Shown: piece by piece, positions 56,356 through 64,000 of the stretch | How positions within the stretch are numbered: position 1 is the first letter of the stretch | Layout of the letters: each line of letters starts with the position of its first letter | Source of the DNA: Deltaproteobacteria bacterium | GTDB lineage: Bacteria > Myxococcota > JADLHZ01 | NCBI GenBank assembly: GCA_020848545.1 | Contig: JADLHZ010000065.1 | Coordinates: 1 to 64,000 of the forward strand | Length of the DNA: 64,000 bases | Direction: 5' to 3' | Notes under the pieces: generated by a model | The model's input: only the letters and a program-made list of their open reading frames with translations | Database searches by the model: none | What the model was told of the DNA's origin: nothing | Program-made: the position numbers and the translations under genes

Positions 56356-56879
56356 GCGAGACATCGCGGCGCAACGAGCGCGGCTTCACGCTGCTCGAGG
56401 CGTTGATCTCGATGGTGATCTTCTTCATCGGCGCCACCGGCGTCATGCGCTTGCAGCTCGAGTCGATCCGCGTCAACCGCTTCGGCGGTCACATGACGCA
56501 GGCGATGATGTTCGCGGACGAGCGCGCCCAAGCGTTGCTCGCGCTCGATTTCGACGACCCGCTGATCGCCGACAGCAACGGCGGCAACAACCCGCCGGCG
56601 ATGAACCAGCCCTTTCCCTTTTCCACGCCGAGCGCAGCGACGCCCGACACCGCCGAGGGTGCGACCACCTCCGAGGGGCTCACCGTCGGCGGCACCGTCG
56701 TCGCGCTGAACAGCGGCGAGCAGTTCCAACGCTATTGGATGATCTCGGACGAAGAGATGAACCCGACGATCAGCGGTCCCGACTGCAAACGCATCCGCGT
56801 CATGGTCCGCTTTCGCGACGGCGAGAGCGCGGATTGGCGCGAGGCCGGCGTCACCGTCTTGAAGGCGAAGGTGCAATGA
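56346..56879 (+). CDS. pilV: Minor pilin, PilV-like
   Basis: 177 residues. Prepilin signal NERG|FTLLEALISMVIFFIGATG; the FTLLEALISM form with a hydrophobic helix containing a conserved Gly is typical of PilV. The soluble part is Pro/Ser/Thr-rich. It overlaps the previous gene by 10 bases and the next by 4. It probably sits at the pilus tip complex with PilW, PilX, FimT and PilY1. Confidence 0.9.
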   Translation: MALSETSRRNERGFTLLEALISMVIFFIGATGVMRLQLESIRVNRFGGHMTQAMMFADERAQALLALDFDDPLIADSNGGNNPPAMNQPFPFSTPSAATPDTAEGATTSEGLTVGGTVVALNSGEQFQRYWMISDEEMNPTISGPDCKRIRVMVRFRDGESADWREAGVTVLKAKVQ

Positions 56880-57934
56880 TGCGCGCGCGTGGACAGCGGG
56901 GCTTCACGGTGCTCGAGCTGATGGTGAGCTCCGCGATCGCGTCGATCGTGGCGATGGGCGTGTTCGCGCTGATGACCGGCCAGATCGAGGGTCAGAACCG
57001 GCAAGAACGGGTCAGCAACGCCCAGATGCTCGTGCGTGCGGCGATGATGGAAGTGACGAAGCGCGTGCAGCCGACCGGCTTCGGCTTGCCCGGCGATTGG
57101 GCGATCGGCGTCACCGGCAGCGTCAACAACGTGACGACTCCTGGGCCGATGGAGACGTGCCCGGGCACCGACGTGCTCGAGGTCTTCGCCCGCGATCCGC
57201 GCGGTCGCTGGACGCTGACCGGCAACGCCGGCGCCTCGATCACCTTCGACGATCCGCCGGAGATGACCGCCGATCGGCCGTGGCGCCAGGGCGTCCGCCT
57301 CTTCCTCTTCGGCAGCATCGGCAACTACGGCCTCGTGCGGACGGCAGCGCCGCGCCCGATCACGGCGCAAACGATCACGATCACGGCGGCCGAGTCGATG
57401 TACCTGCCGCCTCCTCCTGCCCCGCAAGCTCCGACGACCCCGACGAGCGAAGTCTACGGCGTGGTCACCACACGCCTGCGCGTCGTCTGCTCGGCGACGG
57501 ATCCGACGCATCCGCTGCTCGTGCTCGAGGAGGACGTCGATCAAGATCCGGTCGACGGCATCATCGACGCGAAGGACCAGGTGCCGATCGCGAGCGACAT
57601 CGAGGATCTGCAAGTGGCCTACCTGGTCGACAGAGATCGCGACGGCGTCGTCACCGAAGCAGACGCGGTCGACCACCCGACGCTCGCGACCGATCCGAAC
57701 TTCCTGCGCCCGATCGATCGCTGGCGCGCCGTCAAGGGCGTGCGCATCAGCTTGGTCGCGCGCGCGAAGTCGCAGCCGAACACGACGAACCTGCCGCTCG
57801 TCGTCGAGGATCACGCGCCGCCGCAAGTCCCCGACGAATATGTCCGCCGCCTGCTGCGCCAGGTCATCATCTTCGACAACCGCGACACCGCCGAGCCCGA
57901 GGTCTACCTGCACCTCTCGAACAAGGTCCTGTGA
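56876..57934 (+). CDS. pilW: Minor pilin, PilW-like
   Basis: 352 residues starting MMRARGQRG|FTVLELMVSSAIASIVAMG. This is the expected prepilin signal and helix, followed by a large globular domain with a proline-rich loop (LPPPPAPQAP) and acidic segments (DRDRDGVVTEAD) that could bind calcium. Among the minor pilins, PilW is normally the largest, which fits. It starts 4 bases inside the previous gene. Confidence 0.9.
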   Translation: MMRARGQRGFTVLELMVSSAIASIVAMGVFALMTGQIEGQNRQERVSNAQMLVRAAMMEVTKRVQPTGFGLPGDWAIGVTGSVNNVTTPGPMETCPGTDVLEVFARDPRGRWTLTGNAGASITFDDPPEMTADRPWRQGVRLFLFGSIGNYGLVRTAAPRPITAQTITITAAESMYLPPPPAPQAPTTPTSEVYGVVTTRLRVVCSATDPTHPLLVLEEDVDQDPVDGIIDAKDQVPIASDIEDLQVAYLVDRDRDGVVTEADAVDHPTLATDPNFLRPIDRWRAVKGVRISLVARAKSQPNTTNLPLVVEDHAPPQVPDEYVRRLLRQVIIFDNRDTAEPEVYLHLSNKVL

Positions 57935-57942
57935 GGGAAGCC

Positions 57943-58404
57943 ATGAAAGAACGTGGATACATTCTCGGAGTCGTCGTCATCGCCCTCGTCGCGCTCAGCG
58001 TCGGCGGCGCCGCGATCCTCACCCTGTCGGGCGGCGAAGCCGATCTCGCCGGCCAGGTGCGCAAGCAGAAGCAACTGCAGGCGTGCGCGATGGCGGGCGC
58101 GGACGCGAGCATCGCGCAGCTGCCGAGCGGAGCGCCGACGGCGGTCTCGCTCGACGCGAACTATTCGGCGGCGCCCGGCCACTACCCGACTGGAGGCACG
58201 TACACATCCGGCGCCGGGAAGCTCGACAAGACGCAGGCGCCGGATCTGGCGGCTGGCGCGGCGGTCGGGGCGAACGTGATCAACTTCCCGCGCGGCGCCG
58301 CCGGCCTGCGCCGCGAGCCTTATCGCTACGTGACGACGTGCAGCGGGCCGAATGGCCAGACGTCGGAAGCCGAGAAGACGATCCTCTATGGCGTCAGCCA
58401 GTGA
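57943..58404 (+). CDS. pilX: Minor pilin, PilX-like
   Basis: 153 residues, preceded by GTGAGGGAAG. N-terminus MKERGYILGVVVIALVALSVGG: an ERG|Y-type prepilin end with a helix lacking the Glu5 typical of major pilins, as in PilX-like pilins. The soluble domain contains a Cys pair (QACAMAG, then VTTCSG). It is located between PilW and PilY1, the canonical PilX slot. Confidence 0.85.
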   Translation: MKERGYILGVVVIALVALSVGGAAILTLSGGEADLAGQVRKQKQLQACAMAGADASIAQLPSGAPTAVSLDANYSAAPGHYPTGGTYTSGAGKLDKTQAPDLAAGAAVGANVINFPRGAAGLRREPYRYVTTCSGPNGQTSEAEKTILYGVSQ

Positions 58405-58423
58405 TCCCGTTGGTGAACGAAGT

Positions 58424-58430
58424 GAAGGAG
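58424..58430 (+). promoter_or_regulatory. Ribosome binding site of PilY1
   Basis: GAAGGAG at 58424-58430 is 6 bases from the ATG at 58437, supporting the signal-peptide-bearing start. Confidence 0.65.
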
Positions 58431-58436
58431 TCGACC

Positions 58437-61400
58437 ATGCGCCACACCTTACACAAGATTCTCTCGAGCGCGTTCGCGCTGGCCTGCGCGCTCCACGTCG
58501 CGAGCCCGGTGCGCGCCGATGATCGTGACGCGTTCTCTGCGAAGCCGGCGCCGCCGAACATCATGTGGATGCTCGACAACTCGGGCTCGATGGACAACCT
58601 GCCCTGCACCGAGTTCTCGACCGGCGTTTGCTTCGGCAACACCGACCGCGCGTTGCGCAACGAGATCAACCTCGATCCGACGCTCGGCGCTGTCGGCGCG
58701 GCCGTGTCGTTGTGCCGCAGCACGTTCATGGACAGCCTGGGCTACAACAAGAACACGGCCTATCCGCTGCCCGACCCGGACTTTCCCGCTCTGTATCCCG
58801 CGACCCGGATCTACCAGAAGGACAACTGGGGCAGCACGAGCGCCGACGCGGCGACGTACTGCAGCGGCATCACGACCAACTGCGCTCAGCGCGCGCGCTG
58901 CGTCTACTCGATGACGAAGTACGGCTACTACTATGACGTCGCCGGCTGCCAAGGCTCGGGCGATCCCTCGGGCCTTTGCGCGCCGGTGCCGCGGGCCTGC
59001 ACCACGAACCCGCTGCTCACCGATGTTGGCGGCGGTTGCGCGGTCGGCGCAACTTGCGATTGCGGGCTCTGCTCGAACCAAGGCAGCGGCGTGAAGTGCC
59101 AAGAGTGTAACCTCAACGCCGACTGCGGCGCCGGCAACACCTGCGCAACCGTCGGCGGCGTCAGACGCTGCCAACAGCCCGCCTTGGCCACCGTGTCGAT
59201 CCCGCGCATGAGCGGCAACCTCTTGCGCCTCTATCCGCCGAAGTTCGTCGGCGGACGCCGCGCCGTCAAGGACATCTTGGTCGACGCGAACAACACGCCG
59301 ACGCTCTCGCACCAGCGCGTCGGCCTCTTCGCCTACAACGGCAACAACGGCGGCGACGGTGGCTCGGTGCGCAAGCGCATGGGCCCGGTGTGCAATCAGC
59401 TCTGCCTCGACGCCAGCTGCGACGCGGCGTTCACGACCAGCCGCAACGCGATGATCGGCATCATCAACACGATGCCCTTCAACACGAACACGCCGCTCGG
59501 CGAGACGCTCGACGACATCGGTTGCTACTTCGCGAACGGCAATCCGCCGCGCCCGTGCACTTACCGCACCGATCAAGTGATCGCGCAAGACAACGCGTCG
59601 CCGCCGATGTGTCTCTCGTGTCAGACGAACTTCGCCATTTTGATCACCGACGGTCTGCCGACCTCCGACACGACCGCCGGACTGTCGCTGGCGAGCGGCG
59701 TCAGCGATCCGCAGGGCTACATCCTGCCAGCGGTCGCCCGATACATGTACAACACGGACCTCGACACCGCGACGGCCGGCGTGCAGAACATCATCACCTA
59801 CACCGTCAGCTTCGGCCTCACTGATCCGACCGATGCGAACAAGTGCGCCGGCGTGCTCGAGCGCGCGGCACAAGCGGGTAACGGCAAGTGCTTTCCAGCG
59901 CGCAACCGGCAACAGCTGCGCGACGCCCTCGCCACGATCGTCTTCGAGATCGATCAGCGCGCGCGCTCGTTCACGTCGCCAACGCTGCAGTCGACGCGCG
60001 CCCAAGGCGAGAACAACGCCAACATGGCCGTGTTCAAGCCGTTCACCTCTGGCCCGCTTTGGGAGGGCCACGTCTACAGCTTCAATCTCTTCGACGAGGT
60101 GACCGAGAACGCGCAGTTTCCGACCGGCAGCGCAGCGAACAAGCAAGAGGTGTTCGTCGTCGATGCGAACAACGCGCCGGTCGCGTTCGACACCGAAGGT
60201 AACTTGCTCGGGAGGCCGTTTTGGGACGCGGCGCTCTGCCTCGCCGGCGACGTCGACAACACACGCGGCGCCACCGTGCCGGAAGATCCTTTCAACCTCA
60301 ACGTGTCGGGCTGCGTCCGCCGCCCGGACGAGACGAGCGCGCGGGCACGGAAGATCTTGACCAAGCTCAATCCGCTCGTCGGTACCGGCGGCTCGGTGCC
60401 GGATAATTTCACAGTGACGAACGCCGGTGTGCTCGCGCCCTTGATCGGCGCGGCGATGCCGTTCGCGGCGCCGAAGGTCATCAAGTACTTTCGCGGCTTC
60501 GACATGCTCGATCTCGTCGGCGGCGGCACCGTCGGCGCCGGCACGGTCACCGTCAACACCGTCACTTACACCACGCCGGTCGAGCGCTCGCTGTCGACGC
60601 TCGGACAAAAGAAGGGTTGGTGGGTGCTCGGCGACATCTACCACTCGACGCCAGGCCTCGTGATCCAAACCGGCGAGTACCTCGACGACAACACCTACAA
60701 AAACTACGAGGACTTCTTCGCCGCGACCAAGGGCCGAAAACGCGTCGTGGTCGCCGGCGCCAACGACGGAATGCTGCACGCCTTCGACGCCGGCAGCGCG
60801 CAAAACGCGACGCCGCCGATCGTCTACTCGAAGGGCACCGGCGAGGAGCTCTGGGCCTTCGTCCCGCCGCACCATCTGCCGAAGCTCGGCGGTGCGCTCA
60901 GCTGCCCGAACGATGCCGGGACGCCGTGCACGATCGCCCGCCAGTACCAGTATTCGAACGACGGCTCGGCGCAGATACGCGACGCATACACCGGCTCTGG
61001 CACCCAACGCGGCACCCTCGGCAACCTGCAGGATCCTTCACTCGCGAATCTGTGGAAGACGATCTACGTGACGGGCGATCGCGACGGCGGGAACCGCTTC
61101 ACCGCGCTCGATGTCACCAACCCTGCAAGCCCGGAGTTTCTCTGGCAGTTCCCGACCGTCATCGGTCCAGGGCTCAACCAGCGCGCCGAGCCGCCGGGGC
61201 TCAGCTGGTCGGACGTCTTCTCGAACCCGGCGCCGATCTTCCCTGTGATGTTCGACGCCGACGGCAATCTCGGCACGCCCGCCGACCAATATCGCCGCTT
61301 CGTCGTGCTGGTGAACGGCGGCTTCTCGCGCAATCAGATCGCCGGCCGCGGCGTGTACATGCTCGACGCCAACGACGGCACGCTGCTCTGGAAGTTCGAG

Positions 61401-62537
61401 TACAGCAACGTCGACGCCGAGCACCAAGCGATGCGCTACAGCTTCGCCGCGACCTTCGGCGGCCTCGGCTATCCCGCTGCGAGCGATACTGTCACCTACG
61501 GCATCGGCGTCGACACCGGCGGGCAAGTGTGGCTCTTCGACTTCTCGCAGCCTGGCGTCTTGAGCGGCGGCCTCGCACAGTGGAGCGGCAAGCGCGTCTT
61601 CACGACGGCGGCGTCGACGGCGACGACCGCCCCATATGGCGCGCTGCCGAACGCCGACAACACCGTGCAGCTCGCCGAGTATCCGTATCGCGGCATGTAC
61701 TCGATGGTGGCCGCGTCCTACGGGCGCAACGGCCGCGACGTCTGGGTGTACGTCGGCACCGGCGATCGCGACCTCATCGGCAACCCGGCGCTGGCGCACA
61801 GCTCCGGCGTCGCGCTCGATCCGGGGCTCGTCGACGTGAGCTGCGGCCGCGCGCCGTACAACAGCGGCACGCACGTCAACCGCCTCTACGCGCTCAAGAT
61901 CCGCGCCGACCTCATCGGCTCGACCTTGGGCCGGCGCGTCGCCGCGCAGCCGAACAACGAGGACGACTTGTTCCCGCTGAACACGCCGGCGGCGTTCGGC
62001 GAGGTGCGGGCGCAGCCGCTGAACAACGCGGACGATCCGAACACCTACGGTTGGTACTTGATGCTGCGACCCGGTGAGAAGGTAAACAACGCCGCACATG
62101 TCTCGAACAAGGTCGTGTACTTCACGACCTACACGCCGACCGGCGCCTGCCAGAGCGCGGCCGCGAACGCGACGCAGACGTGCGACAGCCCGTCGGGTAG
62201 CGGCCGCCTCTACGCGCTCGACTTCGAGACCGGACGGCCGGCGATCGACTTCAACTCCGCGGCGGGCGCCGTCAGCTTCGGCGCGCAGATGGGCGTGACG
62301 ACGAGCTCGGCAGATACGTCGAAGGACGTCGGCGCCGGCTTGCCGACGGCACCAGGCGTCAGCATCGGCGTCGGCAACGGCCGGCAGTCAGCGGCGATGT
62401 TGATGGCGACGAGCAACGATCCGACGCCGCAAGGTCAGCGCGCGCCGGCCCCGACGACGCTGGTGAAGCGCGTGTTGAGCACCTTCGTTCCGGATGAATT
62501 GCACAATACGCTGCAGTCGCTGGGTTCGACGCATTGA
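58437..62537 (+). CDS. pilY1: PilY1-like pilus tip adhesin
   Basis: 1366 residues with a signal peptide (HKILSSAFALACALHVASPVRA). The N-terminal vWA-like region contains DNSGSM, the MIDAS DxSxS motif. A cysteine-rich insert (about residues 170-250: CAVGATCDCGLC, CQECNLNADCGAGNTC) of the myxobacterial type interrupts it. The C-terminal half is the PilY1 beta-propeller (VVVAGANDGMLHAFDA, YVTGDRDGGNRFTALD, VYMLDANDGTLLWKF). PilY1 sits at the pilus tip and acts in pilus priming, adhesion and, in some species, motility regulation. It is the last gene of the minor-pilin operon. Confidence 0.93.
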   Translation: MRHTLHKILSSAFALACALHVASPVRADDRDAFSAKPAPPNIMWMLDNSGSMDNLPCTEFSTGVCFGNTDRALRNEINLDPTLGAVGAAVSLCRSTFMDSLGYNKNTAYPLPDPDFPALYPATRIYQKDNWGSTSADAATYCSGITTNCAQRARCVYSMTKYGYYYDVAGCQGSGDPSGLCAPVPRACTTNPLLTDVGGGCAVGATCDCGLCSNQGSGVKCQECNLNADCGAGNTCATVGGVRRCQQPALATVSIPRMSGNLLRLYPPKFVGGRRAVKDILVDANNTPTLSHQRVGLFAYNGNNGGDGGSVRKRMGPVCNQLCLDASCDAAFTTSRNAMIGIINTMPFNTNTPLGETLDDIGCYFANGNPPRPCTYRTDQVIAQDNASPPMCLSCQTNFAILITDGLPTSDTTAGLSLASGVSDPQGYILPAVARYMYNTDLDTATAGVQNIITYTVSFGLTDPTDANKCAGVLERAAQAGNGKCFPARNRQQLRDALATIVFEIDQRARSFTSPTLQSTRAQGENNANMAVFKPFTSGPLWEGHVYSFNLFDEVTENAQFPTGSAANKQEVFVVDANNAPVAFDTEGNLLGRPFWDAALCLAGDVDNTRGATVPEDPFNLNVSGCVRRPDETSARARKILTKLNPLVGTGGSVPDNFTVTNAGVLAPLIGAAMPFAAPKVIKYFRGFDMLDLVGGGTVGAGTVTVNTVTYTTPVERSLSTLGQKKGWWVLGDIYHSTPGLVIQTGEYLDDNTYKNYEDFFAATKGRKRVVVAGANDGMLHAFDAGSAQNATPPIVYSKGTGEELWAFVPPHHLPKLGGALSCPNDAGTPCTIARQYQYSNDGSAQIRDAYTGSGTQRGTLGNLQDPSLANLWKTIYVTGDRDGGNRFTALDVTNPASPEFLWQFPTVIGPGLNQRAEPPGLSWSDVFSNPAPIFPVMFDADGNLGTPADQYRRFVVLVNGGFSRNQIAGRGVYMLDANDGTLLWKFEYSNVDAEHQAMRYSFAATFGGLGYPAASDTVTYGIGVDTGGQVWLFDFSQPGVLSGGLAQWSGKRVFTTAASTATTAPYGALPNADNTVQLAEYPYRGMYSMVAASYGRNGRDVWVYVGTGDRDLIGNPALAHSSGVALDPGLVDVSCGRAPYNSGTHVNRLYALKIRADLIGSTLGRRVAAQPNNEDDLFPLNTPAAFGEVRAQPLNNADDPNTYGWYLMLRPGEKVNNAAHVSNKVVYFTTYTPTGACQSAAANATQTCDSPSGSGRLYALDFETGRPAIDFNSAAGAVSFGAQMGVTTSSADTSKDVGAGLPTAPGVSIGVGNGRQSAAMLMATSNDPTPQGQRAPAPTTLVKRVLSTFVPDELHNTLQSLGSTH

Positions 62538-62550
62538 CGCTCATTCACCC

Positions 62551-62575
62551 GTCGCCGTTGACGTCGCCGTCGCCG
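62551..62575. repeat. GTCGCC/GTTGAC hexamer repeat after PilY1
   Basis: GTCGCC-GTTGAC-GTCGCC-GTCGCC lies between the PilY1 stop and the amylase start. It belongs to the same simple-repeat family as 66-92, 24449-24489 and 62714-62755. Confidence 0.65.
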
Positions 62576-62619
62576 AATTTCCTTGTCCCTCGTGAGCGAT
62601 CGTGCTCGGTTGCCGCGTC

Positions 62620-64000
62620 GTGCGGTACGCCGTTGCAGTCTTCTTCTTGATCGCGTGCGGAGCGCCGCCGCCGGCACCCTCTGCGCCTTCCGAGCCGAGT
62701 GAACCGCAAGGATCGGCTACGGCTACGGCGACGTCAACAGCGACGGAAACGCCAATACAGACGGAGACACCGGTGACAACCGTAGCGTCACCGGCGCGCG
62801 ATGTGATCCTTCAAGCCTTCTACTGGGACGTTCCGAAAGATCCCCCCTGGTGGACCGTCCTCGCCGGTGAAGCCAAAGACTTCGCCGCCGCGGGCTTCGG
62901 CGCTCTGTGGCTGCCGCCGCCCTACAAAGGAGGCGCCGGCGTCAACGACGTGGGCTACGGAGTCTACGATCGCTACGACCTCGGTGAGTTCCAGCAGAAG
63001 GGCACGACGCGCACGCGCTACGGCACGCGCCAAGAGCTCGATGCCGCCGTCCTTGCGCTGCACGCCCAAAAGATCGCGGTCTACGCCGACATCGTCATGA
63101 ACCACATGATGGGCGCCGACGGCACCGAGAGCGTCGTCATCAACGGCAAGTCGACCAAGGTCTGGAGCCGCTTCGATCACGCGGGCCGCGCCGGCGCGCT
63201 TTCCAACTTTCAGTGGAACAGCGCGCGCTTCAACGGCTGCGAGCAGTCCGGCTGGAAGCAGTGGGCGGCGTGGGACTTTCAGCCCTATTACGGCGGCGAC
63301 GCGTGGGACAACTTGCTCGGCTGCGAGATCCGCTACGCCGATCCCCTTGTGCAAGACGAGCTCGTCGCCTGGGGCAAGTGGATCACCGAAGTGCTCGCGC
63401 TCGACGGCTATCGCCTGGACGCCACGAAGCACATCTCGACGCCGTTCATCACGCGCTGGCTCGCGGAAGTGAAGGGCGAGCGCTTCGCGGTCAGCGAGGC
63501 TTGGCTCGGCAACCTCGATCACTTGAAGGACTACGCACAAAGGACCGCCGCAAAGACCAAGCTCTTCGACGTGCCGCTGCACTATCTCTTCTCCGAGATG
63601 AGCCAGAAGAACGGCGGCTTCGATCTGCGCCGCTTGAAGAACGCCGGCTTCACCGCCGCGCGGCCCGAGCTCAGCGTCACCTTCGTCGACAACCACGACA
63701 CGGTGAAGGCGGGCGGCTTGTATTCGCCGGTCGAGCGCTTCACGCTCTCGGCCTACGCGTACATCTTGCTGCGACAGGGCGGCGTGCCGAGCGTGTTCTA
63801 TAGAGACTACGCGGCGCACAAGGACGAGCTGAAGACGTTGATCGCCCTGCGCAACACGCACGCGCGCGGCAAAGAGCGCGAGCACAGCGAGACGGCGCCG
63901 GACCTCTATGTCTACTCGCGCGAGGGAGACGCCGGGGTCGGCGGCCTCACGCTGCTCCTGAACGACGCGAGCGGCGACTTTGCCGGCGACGTGGTCACGC
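62620..64000 (+). CDS. Alpha-amylase lipoprotein (partial; cut by the right edge)
   Basis: GTG at 62620 gives a lipoprotein signal (VRYAVAVFFLIAC|GAP); a GTG at 62602 is an alternative. A Ser/Thr/Ala/Glu linker is encoded by hexamer repeats. The catalytic (beta/alpha)8 domain begins at DVILQAFYWDVP and keeps the GH13 triad: nucleophile Asp267 in GYRLDATKH, acid/base Glu293 in VSEAWLG, and Asp360 in FVDNHDT. VGYGVYDRYDLGEF and YADIVMNH are also family hallmarks. The right part of the gene lies outside the window, so the end is unknown. It probably degrades alpha-1,4-glucan at the cell surface. Confidence 0.93.
   Translation, partial: MRYAVAVFFLIACGAPPPAPSAPSEPSEPQGSATATATSTATETPIQTETPVTTVASPARDVILQAFYWDVPKDPPWWTVLAGEAKDFAAAGFGALWLPPPYKGGAGVNDVGYGVYDRYDLGEFQQKGTTRTRYGTRQELDAAVLALHAQKIAVYADIVMNHMMGADGTESVVINGKSTKVWSRFDHAGRAGALSNFQWNSARFNGCEQSGWKQWAAWDFQPYYGGDAWDNLLGCEIRYADPLVQDELVAWGKWITEVLALDGYRLDATKHISTPFITRWLAEVKGERFAVSEAWLGNLDHLKDYAQRTAAKTKLFDVPLHYLFSEMSQKNGGFDLRRLKNAGFTAARPELSVTFVDNHDTVKAGGLYSPVERFTLSAYAYILLRQGGVPSVFYRDYAAHKDELKTLIALRNTHARGKEREHSETAPDLYVYSREGDAGVGGLTLLLNDASGDFAGDVVT
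62714..62755 (+). repeat. Hexameric repeat within the amylase linker
   Basis: Seven consecutive hexamers (CGGCTA, CGGCTA, CGGCGA, CGTCAA, CAGCGA, CGGAAA, CGCCAA) encode the Thr/Ala-rich linker between the lipobox and the catalytic domain. Related hexamers occur in three other places of this window. Confidence 0.65.

Noticed and set aside
62620-64000. Apparent absence of a stop codon in the amylase gene
   Set aside because: The gene is simply cut by the right edge of the window; the frame is open and the catalytic triad intact, so it is not a pseudogene.

Overview
The window is high-GC DNA densely packed with bacterial genes, with almost no intergenic space and no insertion sequence, integrase, rRNA or tRNA that I can recognise. 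Several traits point to a myxobacterium or a close relative (Myxococcota). A secreted phosphatase ends in a MYXO-CTERM-type tail (Cys cluster, hydrophobic helix, Arg-rich end). Cysteine-rich lipoproteins carry the CGDG...CD disulfide repeat. Large beta-helix, PKD and collagen-like lipoproteins are frequent, and there is a eukaryote-like Ser/Thr kinase. The species cannot be named from the sequence.

Layout. 1-3.5 kb: a secreted serine protease between two envelope proteins. 3.6-6.8 kb: an endoglycoceramidase-like GH5 enzyme, a rhomboid protease with a zinc ribbon, a membrane-anchored unknown and a DCC thiol protein. 6.9-13.5 kb: a Ton operon (TonB, ExbB, two ExbD) followed by a TonB-dependent receptor and a beta-helix lipoprotein. 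13.5-18.8 kb (minus): a possible papain-like cysteine protease, a purple-acid-phosphatase-like enzyme and a helical-repeat protein. 19-29 kb: the most striking region, a sphingoid-base/ceramide-type locus (below). 29-32.8 kb: three consecutive related collagen-like lipoproteins. 32.8-39.4 kb: an acyl-ACP desaturase-like protein, an MtfA-type peptidase, and a large EspA/SseB-like protein with a TPR chaperone. 39.5-55.6 kb: beta-helix lipoproteins, a Ser/Thr kinase, a MepA-like endopeptidase with LysM, a nucleotide-sugar-epimerase-like SDR, a hemerythrin, a Kef antiporter and a deoxyhypusine-synthase-like protein. 55.6-62.5 kb: a type IV pilus minor-pilin operon ending in PilY1. 62.6 kb to the right edge: an alpha-amylase lipoprotein cut by the window.

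The 19-29 kb locus contains the same protein families as the known bacterial ceramide pathway (Spt, AcpR, acyl-ACP synthetase, CerR, GNAT-family bCerS). Here, however, the serine-palmitoyltransferase-like domain is the C-terminus of an 1827-residue polyketide synthase with domain order KS-ACP-KR-DH-AOS and no AT. My reading is that a fatty acid is activated by the FAAL and placed on the free ACP, extended by two carbons, reduced and dehydrated to a trans-2-enoyl thioester, then released by condensation with an amino acid. With serine this would give 3-keto-4E-sphingosine directly. The SDR would reduce the ketone and the GNAT protein would N-acylate the base. An endoglycoceramidase-like GH5 gene and a desaturase-like gene in the same window fit a sphingolipid theme.

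Limits: all functional calls rest on reading motifs by eye, with no database search. Start codons were chosen by ribosome binding site, signal peptide and overlap. Several long antisense open frames are composition artefacts and were left out.
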